DNA of 42,371 bases from an uncultured Bradyrhizobium sp. (GTDB lineage: Bacteria; Pseudomonadota; Alphaproteobacteria; Rhizobiales; Xanthobacteraceae): NCBI RefSeq assembly GCF_936943645.1, contig NZ_CAKZJO010000020.1:1-42371 (forward strand). The letters run 5' to 3'. A model generated the notes under the pieces. That model had not been told where the DNA came from and made no database searches. It saw nothing but the letters and a program-made list of their open reading frames with translations. Positions 1-8,675 of the stretch are shown here, piece after piece. The position numbers were made by a program, and so were the translations under genes. How positions within the stretch are numbered: position 1 is the first letter of the stretch; the number at the start of each line of letters is the position of its first letter.

Positions 1-40
1 CTTCCGCGAGTCCGTCTCTCACCGTGATTGCGGAAGCAGC

Positions 41-80
41 CCCTCACCCCAACCCTCTCCCCGTGAGAACGGGGAGAGGG
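41..80. repeat. Short palindromic repeat, family R4
   Basis: The segment reads as a CCCTCACCCC/AACCCTCTCC lead followed by the hairpin CTCTCCCCGT-GAGA-ACGGGGAGAG. The same CTCTCCC(C)GC..GCGGGGAGAG core recurs at about 15356-15473, 24753-24896 and 42330-42352, so it is a dispersed intergenic element and not a gene-specific terminator. The copy here is a single half unit. The 1-40 flank holds nothing I recognise. Confidence 0.75.
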
Positions 81-206
81 AGAACAAGCACCGATCGCGT
101 GGCTCCCTCGCAAGTCCAGTTGCCACGACGCATGGCGCCCTTTATCAAAACAGATGTGAGCGAATAGGGCCGGCTGGACGGGTTGGCTGCATCTTTCGGG
201 CGTTGC

Positions 207-1715
207 ATGCGGTTTACCTCCCTGGTCATCGAGCTCATTCGCGCCCGGCCGCGGCTGATCGTGTGGATCGCCGTGCTGCTCCAGGCCGCAATGTGGCTGT
301 TCGTGGCCGTGGTGTTCTACCGCAGCCCGCCCGGCACCCTCGCAACGCTCCTCGCCTTTGGACGCGAATATCAGGTCGGCACCGATCTCGGTCCGCCCTT
401 GCCGGTCTGGCTCGCCGACATCGCCTATCGCGCCGCGGGCGGCCACATGTTCGGCGTCTATGTGCTCGCCCAGCTCTGCGAGATCGCCACCTTCATCGCG
501 CTCTATCATCTGTCCCGCGCCGTGGTCGGCTCGCAGCAGGCGGTGCTCGCCGTGCTCCTGACCATGACGGTGCTCGCCTTCTCCTCATCGGCGCTCGACT
601 TCGGCCCTCTCGTCCTGGCCCGGCCGCTCTGGGCGCTGCTGCTGCTGCACTCCTGGCAGATCATCGGCCAGCGCCGCGGCAATGCCTGGTTCGCCTGGTC
701 GATCGAGGCCGGCCTGTTGCTGCTGACGACGCCCGCGGCGATCTTCCTGCTGCTCCTGCTCGTCGTCTTCGCGCTCTCGACCGCCGGCGGCCGCCGCACG
801 CTGCGCGCGCTCGATCCGCTGTTCGCTTTGATCGTCGTGGCGGTGCTGGCGCTGCCCTATGCGGTCTGGCTGATGCGGGCCGAGACACTGGTTCTGCCGA
901 CCCTGCCTGAGGTCGCCGAGCTGAAGGCGCGCGCGGTTCACGCGGCCTGGCTGCTCGGCGGCCTCGTGCTCGGGGCCGCCGCGATTCCGGCGCTGACCTT
1001 CCTCAACACCGGCCTGTTCGTCGCCAAGGGCGAGGAGGCGCCGATCATCTATCGTCCGCCGGTCGAGCCGCTCGCGCGCAATTTCGTCTACTTCTTCGCG
1101 CTGGCGCCGGCGCTCGGTGCGGTCCTGATCTCGGGCCTGCTGGGTCTCGATTCCGTCGTGGGCGGAGCCGGTGCCGTGCTGGTCCTGTCCGGGCTTGCCG
1201 TGGTCGTCGCGGCCGGCGACCTCATCGCGATGCGCCGCGCGCGCATGCTGCGCATGGTGTGGGCTGCCGCCGTCGTCGCGCCGGCCGCCGGCGTGGTGCT
1301 CGCCGTGCTGTTCCTGCCCTGGACCGGGGCCAACGAAATCGCGACCTCGATGCCCGCGCGCGCGATCTCGGATTTCTTCGACGAGAGCTTCGCCCGCCGA
1401 ACCAACCACCGCCTGCGCGCGGTCGCCGGCGAGACCCAGCTGGCGAGCCTGATCACGCTGCATTCGGGGCGACCGCATCTCTTCATCGACGCGAACCCTG
1501 CGCGGACGCCATGGATGAATCAGACCAAGTTCAGCGAGACCGGCGGCGTCGTGGTCTGGCGCGCCTCCGATACCGCCGGCACGCCGCCGCCCGACATCCT
1601 CGCGCGTTTCCCCGGCATCGTGCCGGAAGTGCCGCGCGCCTTCGAATGGCTGGTGACCGGGCGCCAGCAGCTCCTGCGCATCGGCTGGGCCATCGTGCGG
1701 CCGAAGGGGACGTAG
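207..1715 (+). CDS. GT39/ArnT-like polytopic membrane glycosyltransferase-like protein
   Basis: This is a protein of about 502 residues with many hydrophobic segments. The first membrane span is near residues 18-36. After it comes a periplasmic loop with a DLGPPLPVWLADIAYR motif. The loop resembles the first extracytoplasmic loop of GT-C enzymes of the GT39 (ArnT/PMT) type, where an acidic residue next to a PPL-W pattern helps bind a polyprenyl-phosphate sugar. The C-terminal 120 residues form a soluble domain. I chose the ATG at 207; a TTG at 183 in frame would add eight residues without a better ribosome site. Known GT39 members move sugars from lipid carriers to lipids or proteins at the cytoplasmic membrane. 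The substrate cannot be read from the sequence. No neighbouring gene suggests a polysaccharide pathway. Confidence 0.72.
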   Translation: MRFTSLVIELIRARPRLIVWIAVLLQAAMWLFVAVVFYRSPPGTLATLLAFGREYQVGTDLGPPLPVWLADIAYRAAGGHMFGVYVLAQLCEIATFIALYHLSRAVVGSQQAVLAVLLTMTVLAFSSSALDFGPLVLARPLWALLLLHSWQIIGQRRGNAWFAWSIEAGLLLLTTPAAIFLLLLLVVFALSTAGGRRTLRALDPLFALIVVAVLALPYAVWLMRAETLVLPTLPEVAELKARAVHAAWLLGGLVLGAAAIPALTFLNTGLFVAKGEEAPIIYRPPVEPLARNFVYFFALAPALGAVLISGLLGLDSVVGGAGAVLVLSGLAVVVAAGDLIAMRRARMLRMVWAAAVVAPAAGVVLAVLFLPWTGANEIATSMPARAISDFFDESFARRTNHRLRAVAGETQLASLITLHSGRPHLFIDANPARTPWMNQTKFSETGGVVVWRASDTAGTPPPDILARFPGIVPEVPRAFEWLVTGRQQLLRIGWAIVRPKGT

Positions 1716-1720
1716 GCAGG

Positions 1721-1866
1721 TCTCGTGCCCCGGACGCTGCGCAACGCCTTTTCGGCGGTGCGCTGCAGAGCCGGGGCCCATCCCCCCACATGACGCTGTG
1801 TTGCTTTCTGGGTCCCGGCTCTGCGGCGCGTCACTACGTGCCGTACCGCGTCCGGGACGCGAGAGC
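1721..1866. repeat. Palindromic repeat, family R1 (copy 1)
   Basis: The left arm CTCGTGCCCCGGACGC, an inner AGAGCCGGGGCCCAT/GGGTCCCGGCTCT pair and the right arm GCGTCCGGGACGCGAGAG form a long imperfect cruciform-capable palindrome. Related copies lie at about 11303-11460 and 18613-18765. This copy fills the gap between two convergent genes and is followed at once by an R2 repeat. Together they occupy most of the gene-free stretch 1716-2039. Confidence 0.85.
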
Positions 1867-1903
1867 CTGTTAGCCCTACGAGAGCCTGACGCGGTCTCTC
1901 CGC

Positions 1904-1991
1904 CGTCATTGCGAGGAGCCCTTGCGACGAAGCAATCCAGAATCTTTCCCCGGAGAGATTCTGGATTGCTTCGCTTCGCTCGCAATGACGG
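1904..1991. repeat. Palindromic repeat, family R2 (copy 1)
   Basis: The element runs from CCGTCATTGCGAGGAGC through GAAGCAATCCAGAATC to its mirror GATTCTGGATTGCTTCG and CTCGCAATGACGG. The result is a nearly perfect hairpin of about 88 nt. Copies recur at about 11483-11598 and 22763-22849. It may act as a transcription barrier or mRNA end structure between the two convergent genes here, but that role is inferred. Confidence 0.88.
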
Positions 1992-2039
1992 GGAGGGAGT
2001 ATTCCGCCCCTCACCAACCCGCTACCCTACTGCAGCGCG

Positions 2040-2843
2040 CTATCCCGCCAGCACCTTCGCGATCGCGCGCAGATCCTGCCAGGCCAGCCGCTTGTAGGAC
2101 GGCGAGCGGAGCAGATAGGCCGGATGGAACGTCGGCAGCGCGCGGATGGTGCGCCCGCCCGTCTCGTAGTCGAACCAGCGCCCGCGGGTGCGCATGATGC
2201 CCTCGCGCGTTCCGAGCAAGGTCTGGGTCGAGGGATTGCCGAGCGTCACCAGCACGTCGGGATTCACCAGCTCGATCTGGCGCTGGATGAAGGGCAGGCA
2301 CACTTGCGTTTCCTGCGGCGTCGGTGTGCGGTTGCCGGGCGGCCGCCAGGGTATCACGTTGGCGATGTAGGCGGTGCTGCGGTTGAGGCCGATCGCGCCG
2401 ATCATGAGATCGAGTAGCTTGCCGCTGCGTCCGACGAAGGGCAGGCCTTCGATATCCTCGTCGCGGCCCGGCGCCTCGCCGACGAACATGATGCGCGCCT
2501 GCGGATTGCCGTCGGCGAAAACCAGCCGCGTCGCGGTGTGCTTCAGCGCGCAGCCCTCGAAATTCTGCATCAGCTCGCGCAGCGCCTCCAGCGTCGGCGC
2601 GGTGCGCGCCGCCTCGCGCGCCGAAGCGATGGCGATGTCGGGTGCAGGAGCGGCCTCGCCGCGCATCACCGCCGGCGCGGCCACCGGCCGAGGCGCCTCG
2701 GCTGGCGCGACGCGCGGGGCCGGCGGTGGCGCATCGATTTCCGCCAGGCGGTCTATCGGTTCCTCCGCGAGCGCGCAGTCGACTCCCGCCTCCAGATAGA
2801 AGGCAAGCAGCTCGCGGACAGTGGGGGCGGGTTCGGGGGTCAT
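2040..2843 (-). CDS. Uracil-DNA glycosylase, family 4-like (two Fe-S cysteines missing)
   Basis: This 267-residue protein has the family 4 uracil-DNA glycosylase core. Motif GEAPGRDED lies about midway, followed by GLPFVGRSG, then [11 protein letters not shown], and FHPAYLLR near the end. Such enzymes remove uracil from DNA to start base excision repair. In the Thermus-type family 4 enzyme four cysteines hold a 4Fe-4S cluster. By eye only two remain here: the C of GCALKHT and the C of QETQVC. The first cysteine of CxxC is replaced by F, and the K-C-RPP cysteine by W. The first 90 residues are Ala/Pro-rich and probably flexible. The protein may belong to a cluster-free alphaproteobacterial subgroup. 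It is transcribed divergently from the ETF-QO gene across a 135-nt gap. Confidence 0.88.
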   Translation of the reverse strand: MTPEPAPTVRELLAFYLEAGVDCALAEEPIDRLAEIDAPPPAPRVAPAEAPRPVAAPAVMRGEAAPAPDIAIASAREAARTAPTLEALRELMQNFEGCALKHTATRLVFADGNPQARIMFVGEAPGRDEDIEGLPFVGRSGKLLDLMIGAIGLNRSTAYIANVIPWRPPGNRTPTPQETQVCLPFIQRQIELVNPDVLVTLGNPSTQTLLGTREGIMRTRGRWFDYETGGRTIRALPTFHPAYLLRSPSYKRLAWQDLRAIAKVLAG

Positions 2844-2978
2844 GGAAAGTCAGACTTTTATATCACTTTGGGGCGCCTTGCATCCCAGCGAAACGCATTT
2901 CCGCTGTTGTCCTGCCCGGAAAAATCGGAAACAAGGGGGCCGCAAACGACCGAGGACCGTCTCAAGGGCTGAGATCAG

Positions 2979-4640
2979 ATGAGCACCGAAGAACTTCCCC
3001 CGCGCGAATCCATGGAATTCGACGTCGTCATCGTCGGCGCCGGCCCCTCCGGCCTGTCCGCCGCGATCCGGCTGAAGCAGCTCAATGCCGATCTCAATGT
3101 CGTCGTGGTCGAGAAGGGCTCCGAGGTCGGCGCGCATATTCTCTCCGGCGCGGTGATCGATCCCGCAGGTCTCGACAAACTGGTCCCGGACTGGCGCGAC
3201 GATCCCGATTGCTCGCTCAAGACCCAGGTGAAGGACGACCGCTTCTTCTGGTTCACCGAGACTGGCGCGATCAAGCTGCCGAACTTCATCATGCCGCCGC
3301 TGATGAACAATCATCATTGCTACATCGGCTCGCTCGGCAATGTCTGCCGTTGGCTGGCGCGGAAGGCCGAGGCGCTCGGCGTCGAGATCTATCCGGGCTT
3401 TGCCGCCGCCGAGGTGCTCTATGACGAGGCGGGCAACGTCAGGGGTATCGCCACCGGCGACATGGGTATCGGCCGTGACGGCAAGCCGAAGGACTCCTTC
3501 ACCCGCGGCATGGAATTGCTCGGCAAGTACACGCTGTTCGCGGAAGGCGCGCGCGGCAGCCTGACCAAGCAGCTCATCGCGAAATACGCGCTCGACGCCA
3601 AGAGCGAGCCGCCGAAATTCGGTATCGGCCTCAAGGAAGTCTGGCAGATCGATCCCGCCAAGCACCAGAAGGGTCTCGTCCAGCACGCAGTCGGCTGGCC
3701 GCTGGGCAACGACACCGGCGGTGGCCTGTTCTTCTACCATTACGACGAGAACCTGGTGTCGATCGGCTTCGTCGTCCACCTCAACTACAACGACCCCTAT
3801 CTGTCGCCGTTCGACGAGTTCCAGCGCGTCAAGAACCATCCGGCCGTGCGCTCGACGCTCGAAGGCGGCAAGCGGCTGGCCTATGGCGCGCGCGCCATCA
3901 CCGAAGGCGGCTACCAGTCGGTGCCGCGGCTGAGCTTCCCCGGTGGCGCGCTGATCGGCTGCGCTGCCGGCTTCGTCAACGTGCCGCGCATCAAGGGCGT
4001 GCACAACGCGATGGGCACCGGAATGCTCGCCGCCGAGCATGTGAGCGCCGCGCTGGCTGCGGGCCGCGCCAACGACGAGCTCGTCGAATACGAAAATGCC
4101 TGGCGCGACTCCGTCGTCGGCAAGGACCTTTACCCCGTCCGCAACGCCAAGCCGCTCCTGTCGAAGTTCGGCACCTTTATCGGCGCCGGGCTCGGCATCT
4201 TCGACATGTGGTGCAACACGCTGTTCGGCGCCTCGCTGTTCGGCACCCAGTCCCATGCCAAGGCCGACCGCGCCACGCTCGACGCGGCGAAGAGCCACGC
4301 TCCGAAGAACTACCCGAAGCCGGACGGCAAGATCTCCTTCGACAAGCTGTCCTCGGTCTTCCTGTCCAATACCAACCATGAGGAGGACCAGCCGGTCCAT
4401 CTCAAGGTCACGGACATGAGCCTGCAAAAGACCTCCGAGCACGACGTCTTCGCCGGTCCTTCGAATCGCTATTGCCCCGCCGGCGTCTACGAGTGGGTCG
4501 AGGAAGGATCGAGCCCGCGTTTCCAGATCAACGCCCAGAACTGCGTCCACTGCAAAACCTGCGATGTGAAGGACCCCAACGGTAACATCACCTGGGTTCC
4601 GCCGGAGGGCGGCGGCGGCCCGAACTACGAGGCGATGTAA
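2979..4640 (+). CDS. Electron transfer flavoprotein-ubiquinone oxidoreductase
   Basis: The 553-residue length is normal for ETF-QO. The N-terminal dinucleotide-binding motif VIVGAGPSGLSAA (residues 18-29) binds FAD. The C-terminal end carries C499 in YCPAGVYEW and C522, C525 and C528 in NCVHCKTCD, which hold a 4Fe-4S cluster. The protein ends in the family's GGGGPNY motif. It passes electrons from reduced ETF (fed by acyl-CoA and related dehydrogenases) to membrane ubiquinone, and acts as a peripheral membrane protein. The ATG at 2979 is preceded by an AAGGGC stretch. No etfAB genes are in the window. The family also includes FixC, but the length and the complete ferredoxin-like tail favour housekeeping ETF-QO. 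Confidence 0.96.
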   Translation: MSTEELPPRESMEFDVVIVGAGPSGLSAAIRLKQLNADLNVVVVEKGSEVGAHILSGAVIDPAGLDKLVPDWRDDPDCSLKTQVKDDRFFWFTETGAIKLPNFIMPPLMNNHHCYIGSLGNVCRWLARKAEALGVEIYPGFAAAEVLYDEAGNVRGIATGDMGIGRDGKPKDSFTRGMELLGKYTLFAEGARGSLTKQLIAKYALDAKSEPPKFGIGLKEVWQIDPAKHQKGLVQHAVGWPLGNDTGGGLFFYHYDENLVSIGFVVHLNYNDPYLSPFDEFQRVKNHPAVRSTLEGGKRLAYGARAITEGGYQSVPRLSFPGGALIGCAAGFVNVPRIKGVHNAMGTGMLAAEHVSAALAAGRANDELVEYENAWRDSVVGKDLYPVRNAKPLLSKFGTFIGAGLGIFDMWCNTLFGASLFGTQSHAKADRATLDAAKSHAPKNYPKPDGKISFDKLSSVFLSNTNHEEDQPVHLKVTDMSLQKTSEHDVFAGPSNRYCPAGVYEWVEEGSSPRFQINAQNCVHCKTCDVKDPNGNITWVPPEGGGGPNYEAM

Positions 4641-4950
4641 GAACCGGCCGGACGGGCGGGCCCCGATCACACAAAGGTGGTCCGGCGCACGTTCGCGTGA
4701 GGAGTGGGGCGCGGCCACCGGTCGCGGCCACGATAAGGCCATAGTGGCGGCGTCTTGGGGCTGCTCTTGACCTGTAACCGGCCGATTTGGGGCGTGCGGA
4801 GGGGGACGTCCGGTCCGAATCCTTGCGGCGACGCGCCAAAAGCGGCATTGTCGGCCTGACGGTTCCGGGTCCGGATGCCTCCGGCCGCGTTCGCATGCGA
4901 TACGGCCCTCTGCTGCAAACCCAGGCACTACCAACTCAAGGCGAGCCCTG
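4641..4950. other. Gene-free stretch upstream of the TPR gene
   Basis: This is 310 nt between the ETF-QO stop and the TPR start. Short frames on both strands are arginine/proline-rich and lack ribosome sites, so I do not call them. No palindromic repeat of the families found elsewhere is present. It presumably holds the promoter of the TPR-ispE unit, though no clear -35/-10 pair stands out. Confidence 0.5.
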
Positions 4951-6747
4951 ATGTTTTCAAATCGTTTCAACCGCTGGACTGTTGCCGCCATCGCCCTCAT
5001 GGGCACAGCGATGGCAACCGTCCCCGGCAGGGTCCTGGCGCAGACGCCGGATCATCCCTCCGATACGGCGGCGCAGTTTCCGACCCGGAACGATCTGAAG
5101 TCGCTCACCACCGCCGGCAGCTATCTGGCCGCCCGCCATGCCAGCGTCGAGCGCGACGCGGCTTCCGCCGCCGCGTTCTACCGCTCGGCGCTGCGCACCG
5201 ATCCGAAGAACAACGAGCTGCTCGACCGCGCCTTCATCTCCTCGGTCGCCGATGGCGACATCGAGGAAGCCGTCAAGCTCGCCGAGCGCATCCTCACCAT
5301 CGACAAGACCAATCGCGTCGCGCGTCTCGTCGTCGGCGTCCATGACCTCAAGGTGAAGAAGTACGCGGCCGCGCAGACCAACATCAACCAGTCGATCCGC
5401 GGTCCGATCACCGACCTCGTCGCCACCCTGCTGTCGGGGTGGGCCGCCTACGGTGCGGGCGATGCCAAGGGCGGTGTTGCCACCATCGACAAGCTGGCGG
5501 GACCCGAATGGTATCCGCTGTTCAAGGACCTCCACGCCGGCATGATCCTCGAGCTCTCCGGCAAGGAGAAGGACGCCGGCGCCCGCTTCGAGCGCGCCTA
5601 CAAGCTCGACGATTCCATGCTGCGCGTGACCGAGGCCTATGCGCGCTGGCTGTCGCGTAACAAGGATTCCGCCGCCGCAACCAATGTCTATCAGGCCTTC
5701 GACAAGAAGCTCGCGCGCCATCCGCTGATCCAGGAGGGCCTGCGTGAGACCAAGGCCGGCAAGAAAATGCCGCCGCTGGTCGATTCCGCGCAAGGAGGCG
5801 CTGCCGAAGCGCTCTACGGCATCGGCGCGACGCTGACCCGCCGCGGCGGCGAGGACCTGGCGCTGGTCTATCTCCAGCTCTCGCTCTACCTGCAGCCGAC
5901 GCATCCGCTCGCGCTGCTTTCGCTCGCCGATCTCTACGAGTCGGTGAAGCGGCCGCAGATGGCGATCAAGGTCTATGAGCGCGTGCCGGCGAGCTCGCCG
6001 CTGAAGCGCAACGCGCAGATCCAGCTCGCCATCGACCTCGATTCCGCCGACCGGACCGACGAGGCGATCAAGATCCTCAAGGGCGTCACCGCGGAGGATG
6101 GCAAGGACCTCGAAGCCATCATGGCGCTCGGCAACATCGAGCGCGGCCGCAAGAAATTCGGCGATTGCGGCGCGACCTACTCGCGCGGCATCGACGCGCT
6201 GACACCCGGCAACGACAAGGCCAACAGCGTCTGGTACTATTATCGGGGCATCTGCGAGGAGCGCTCCAAGGAGTGGGCCAAGGCCGAGGCCGACATGAAG
6301 AAGGCGCTCGAGCTGCAGCCCGACCAGCCGCATGTGCTCAACTATCTCGGCTATTCCTGGATCGACCAGGGCGTGAACCTCGACGAAGGCATGAAGATGA
6401 TCAAGCGCGCCGTCGAGCAGCGTCCCGACGACGGCTATATCGTCGACTCCCTCGGCTGGGCCTATTACCGCATCGGCAATTACGAAGAGGCGGTGAAGAA
6501 CCTCGAGCGTGCGATCGACCTCAAGCCGGAAGATCCGACCATCAACGATCACCTTGGCGATGCCTATTGGCGCGTCGGCCGCACGCTGGAAGCCAAATTC
6601 CAGTGGGCGCACGCCCGCGATCTCAAGCCCGAGCCGGAGGAGCTTCCGAAGATCGAGGCCAAGATTGCCAACGGGCTCGCTGACGACAATTCGAACTCTT
6701 CGGCCGCGCAGGCGGAAAAGAAGAAGGACGACGGCAAGGGCGGCTAG
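4951..6747 (+). CDS. Exported tetratricopeptide-repeat protein
   Basis: The 598-residue protein begins with a signal peptide: basic FSNRFNR, a hydrophobic core to about residue 28, and a cleavage-like AQT near residue 31. The rest is helical TPR repeats. The clearest are in the last third, with the consensus spaced at 34 residues (for example LNYLGYSWIDQG, VDSLGWAYYRIGNYEEAVKNLERAI and NDHLGDAYWRVGR). The tail is charged and disordered, rich in Lys/Asp. TPR proteins are scaffolds for protein complexes. This one should act in the periplasm or at the outer membrane, but its partner is unknown. AAGGCGAG lies upstream of the ATG. ispE follows after 29 nt, so the two are probably co-transcribed. 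Confidence 0.9.
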   Translation: MFSNRFNRWTVAAIALMGTAMATVPGRVLAQTPDHPSDTAAQFPTRNDLKSLTTAGSYLAARHASVERDAASAAAFYRSALRTDPKNNELLDRAFISSVADGDIEEAVKLAERILTIDKTNRVARLVVGVHDLKVKKYAAAQTNINQSIRGPITDLVATLLSGWAAYGAGDAKGGVATIDKLAGPEWYPLFKDLHAGMILELSGKEKDAGARFERAYKLDDSMLRVTEAYARWLSRNKDSAAATNVYQAFDKKLARHPLIQEGLRETKAGKKMPPLVDSAQGGAAEALYGIGATLTRRGGEDLALVYLQLSLYLQPTHPLALLSLADLYESVKRPQMAIKVYERVPASSPLKRNAQIQLAIDLDSADRTDEAIKILKGVTAEDGKDLEAIMALGNIERGRKKFGDCGATYSRGIDALTPGNDKANSVWYYYRGICEERSKEWAKAEADMKKALELQPDQPHVLNYLGYSWIDQGVNLDEGMKMIKRAVEQRPDDGYIVDSLGWAYYRIGNYEEAVKNLERAIDLKPEDPTINDHLGDAYWRVGRTLEAKFQWAHARDLKPEPEELPKIEAKIANGLADDNSNSSAAQAEKKKDDGKGG

Positions 6748-6776
6748 TCTTAAGTGAAGTTGGGGGCGTTTCGCCG

Positions 6777-7661
6777 ATGCCGGCGTTGATTGAAGAAGGA
6801 CGGGCGAAGGTCAATTTGAGCCTTCGCGTCGTCGGCCGTCGTGCCGACGGCTATCATGATCTCGAAAGCGTTGTTGCGTTTGCCGACTGCGCCGACCGGC
6901 TGACGCTGGAGCCGGGTGGCGAGCTGAAGCTCACCACCACCGGGCCGCTGGCCGCGGCCTGCGGCGATGCCTCCGACAATCTCGTGTTCAAGGCCGCCAG
7001 GCTGCTGGCCGAGGCGGTGCCGAACCTGAAGCTCGGCGCGTTCGCGCTCGACAAGGTGCTCCCCGTGGCAGCCGGCATCGGCGGTGGCTCGGCCGACGCC
7101 GCGGCGGCGCTGCGGCTCCTGGCGCGTCTCAACGATCTGTCGCTCGATGATCCCCGCCTGCAGAAGGTCGCGCTCGCCACCGGCGCCGACGTGCCGGTGT
7201 GCCTGTTCTCGCGCGCTTGCGACATGACCGGCGTTGGCGAGCAGCTGTTGCCGCTCAAGCTGCCGAGCATGCCCTGCGTGATGGTCAATCCCCGCGTGCC
7301 GGTCGCCACCAAGGACGTATTCAAGGAGCTCGGCCTGCGTAACGGGGAGCTCCTGGTCGGTGCCACCTCGGTGCTCCAGGCTCCGGCCTGGCCGGAAGAG
7401 GGCGGATCAATCGTCGATTGGGTCGATGTTCTCGAAAGCGTTCCCAACGATCTCGAAGCGCCTGCATTGCGGATCGAGCCGGTGATCGGCGAGGTGCTGG
7501 ATGCCCTTCGCGACTCCGCCGGCGTCAAGCTCGCCCGCATGTCCGGCTCGGGTGCGACCTGCTTTGCGATCTATGGCGCGGCCAACGAAGCGCATGCTGC
7601 CGCCGAAAAGATCCGCCGCGATCACCACGGCTGGTGGGTGCATGCTGGGACGTTGAGCTAG
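6777..7661 (+). CDS. ispE: 4-diphosphocytidyl-2-C-methyl-D-erythritol kinase
   Basis: This 294-residue GHMP-superfamily kinase phosphorylates the 2-hydroxyl of CDP-methylerythritol in the MEP pathway, which makes isopentenyl diphosphate in the cytoplasm. The N-terminal AKVNLSLRVVGRRADGYHDL block contains K11. The ATP-binding loop LPVAAGIGGGSADAAAA lies at residues 95-110. TGADVPVCLF supplies D138, which with K11 matches the family's catalytic pair. The C-terminal MSGSGATCFAIY is the third GHMP motif. A GGGGGCG stretch precedes the ATG. It sits 29 nt behind the TPR gene. The polyprenyl diphosphate synthase gene at 11.8-12.8 kb uses the product of the same pathway but is not in the same operon. 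Confidence 0.97.
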   Translation: MPALIEEGRAKVNLSLRVVGRRADGYHDLESVVAFADCADRLTLEPGGELKLTTTGPLAAACGDASDNLVFKAARLLAEAVPNLKLGAFALDKVLPVAAGIGGGSADAAAALRLLARLNDLSLDDPRLQKVALATGADVPVCLFSRACDMTGVGEQLLPLKLPSMPCVMVNPRVPVATKDVFKELGLRNGELLVGATSVLQAPAWPEEGGSIVDWVDVLESVPNDLEAPALRIEPVIGEVLDALRDSAGVKLARMSGSGATCFAIYGAANEAHAAAEKIRRDHHGWWVHAGTLS

Positions 7662-7681
7662 CTGGCTTCGCGATCACGGTG

Positions 7682-7776
7682 CCGTAGGGTGGGCAAAGGC
7701 GCTCTTGCGCCGTGCCCACGATCTGTTCATGGTCGCAAGAAAGTCGTGGGCACGCTTCGCTTTGCCCACCCTACGG
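7682..7776. repeat. Palindromic repeat, family R5
   Basis: The outer arms are CCGTAGGGTGGGCAAAG and CTTTGCCCACCCTACGG, perfect complements. The inner arms GTGCCCACGA and TCGTGGGCAC are again complementary. The element spans the gap between the convergent ispE and hydrolase genes and could fold in both transcripts. I see only one copy in this window, but the sequence has the same build as the other dispersed families. Confidence 0.85.
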
Positions 7777-7784
7777 CAGCAGAG

Positions 7785-8675
7785 CTAACCCGCGCTTTCC
7801 TCGTCGAGCCCCAGAAACCGCCGGATCTCGCCCAGCACCTCGTCCGGCTTGTCGTGCTGCAGCCAGTGGCCGGCGCCGGCGATGGTCTCGATGCGCGCGT
7901 TCTGGAAATAGCGCTCCAGGCCTGCCGTCCTGGCGCCGGCGAGAAAGCTTTCGCCGGCATTGAGCAGCAGCGTCGGGCAGGCGATGCGGGACCACAGCGC
8001 GACGTGATCGTCCGGCCAGAGCCGGTGCGGCGCCGAGGCGCGCTGATAGGGATCGAACTTCCAGCTATAGGTACCGTCCTCGTTCCGTCGCGCGCCGTGC
8101 GTCGCAAGATGCAGCGCAAGGTCGCGGGCGAGGCGCTTGTTGTGAAGCACCATCTGCGCGGCGGCGGCTTCGAGGGTCGCATAACGGCGCGGCGTGCGGT
8201 CGTGAAGCTTGTCGAGCTGAGTGACCCATTTGCCGATGCGCTCATGCGCCGGCGGTTTCGGCGTATCCGGCAGCATGGTGACGCCGTCGAGCACGACCAG
8301 CTTCCTGACCTGCTCGGGAAACGACCCTGAAAAGATCAGGCTCACCATGCCGCCCATCGAATGGCCGATCAGAGCGACCTCCGGCGCTGCGATGACGCGG
8401 AGGAGCTGGGTGAGATCGTAGACATATTCGGTCAGGGCGTAGCTGCCGCCGCGGGTCCAGTCGGAATCGCCGTGGCCGCGCAGATCCGGTGCGACCACGT
8501 GGAAATGCGGTTGCAGCGACCGGGCGATGACGTCCCAGCTTCGGCAATGATCGCGGCCGCCATGAACCAGGATGAGAGGAGGCGCGCTCTCATTGCCCCA
8601 ATCGGCGTAATGCAGCTTGAGGCCATGGGACTCGTAAAAGCAGCTTTTCGGGGCGGGCATCGCGGCGCTATCCAT
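7785..8675 (-). CDS. Alpha/beta hydrolase
   Basis: The 296-residue protein has the alpha/beta-hydrolase fold markers in order. ILVHGGRDHCRSWD (about 35-48) forms the oxyanion region. The nucleophile elbow GHSMGG places S106. GAGHWLQHDKP near the end supplies the catalytic histidine. NAGESF may supply the acid as Glu, where Asp is more usual. There is no signal peptide, so it should be cytoplasmic. The substrate is unknown; esterase, epoxide hydrolase-like and C-C hydrolase roles are all possible. The ATG at 8675 overlaps the end of the LysE-type gene by 8 nt, so translation is probably coupled. An alternative ATG lies at 8660. Confidence 0.9.
   Translation of the reverse strand: MDSAAMPAPKSCFYESHGLKLHYADWGNESAPPLILVHGGRDHCRSWDVIARSLQPHFHVVAPDLRGHGDSDWTRGGSYALTEYVYDLTQLLRVIAAPEVALIGHSMGGMVSLIFSGSFPEQVRKLVVLDGVTMLPDTPKPPAHERIGKWVTQLDKLHDRTPRRYATLEAAAAQMVLHNKRLARDLALHLATHGARRNEDGTYSWKFDPYQRASAPHRLWPDDHVALWSRIACPTLLLNAGESFLAGARTAGLERYFQNARIETIAGAGHWLQHDKPDEVLGEIRRFLGLDEESAG

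Noticed and set aside
1721..1991. Possible non-coding RNA genes in the hairpin-rich gaps
   Set aside because: The structures are shared with many other gaps in the window, so they are better explained as dispersed repeats than as single RNA genes.
4588..4918. Two short minus-strand frames upstream of the TPR gene
   Set aside because: Arg/Pro-rich, no ribosome site, no family resemblance; codon use is unlike the neighbours.
2850..5006. Minus-strand open frame of 718 codons across ETF-QO
   Set aside because: It is fully antisense to a strongly conserved gene, rich in Arg/Ala/His/Glu without family motifs, and has no ribosome site. High GC content makes such frames common.
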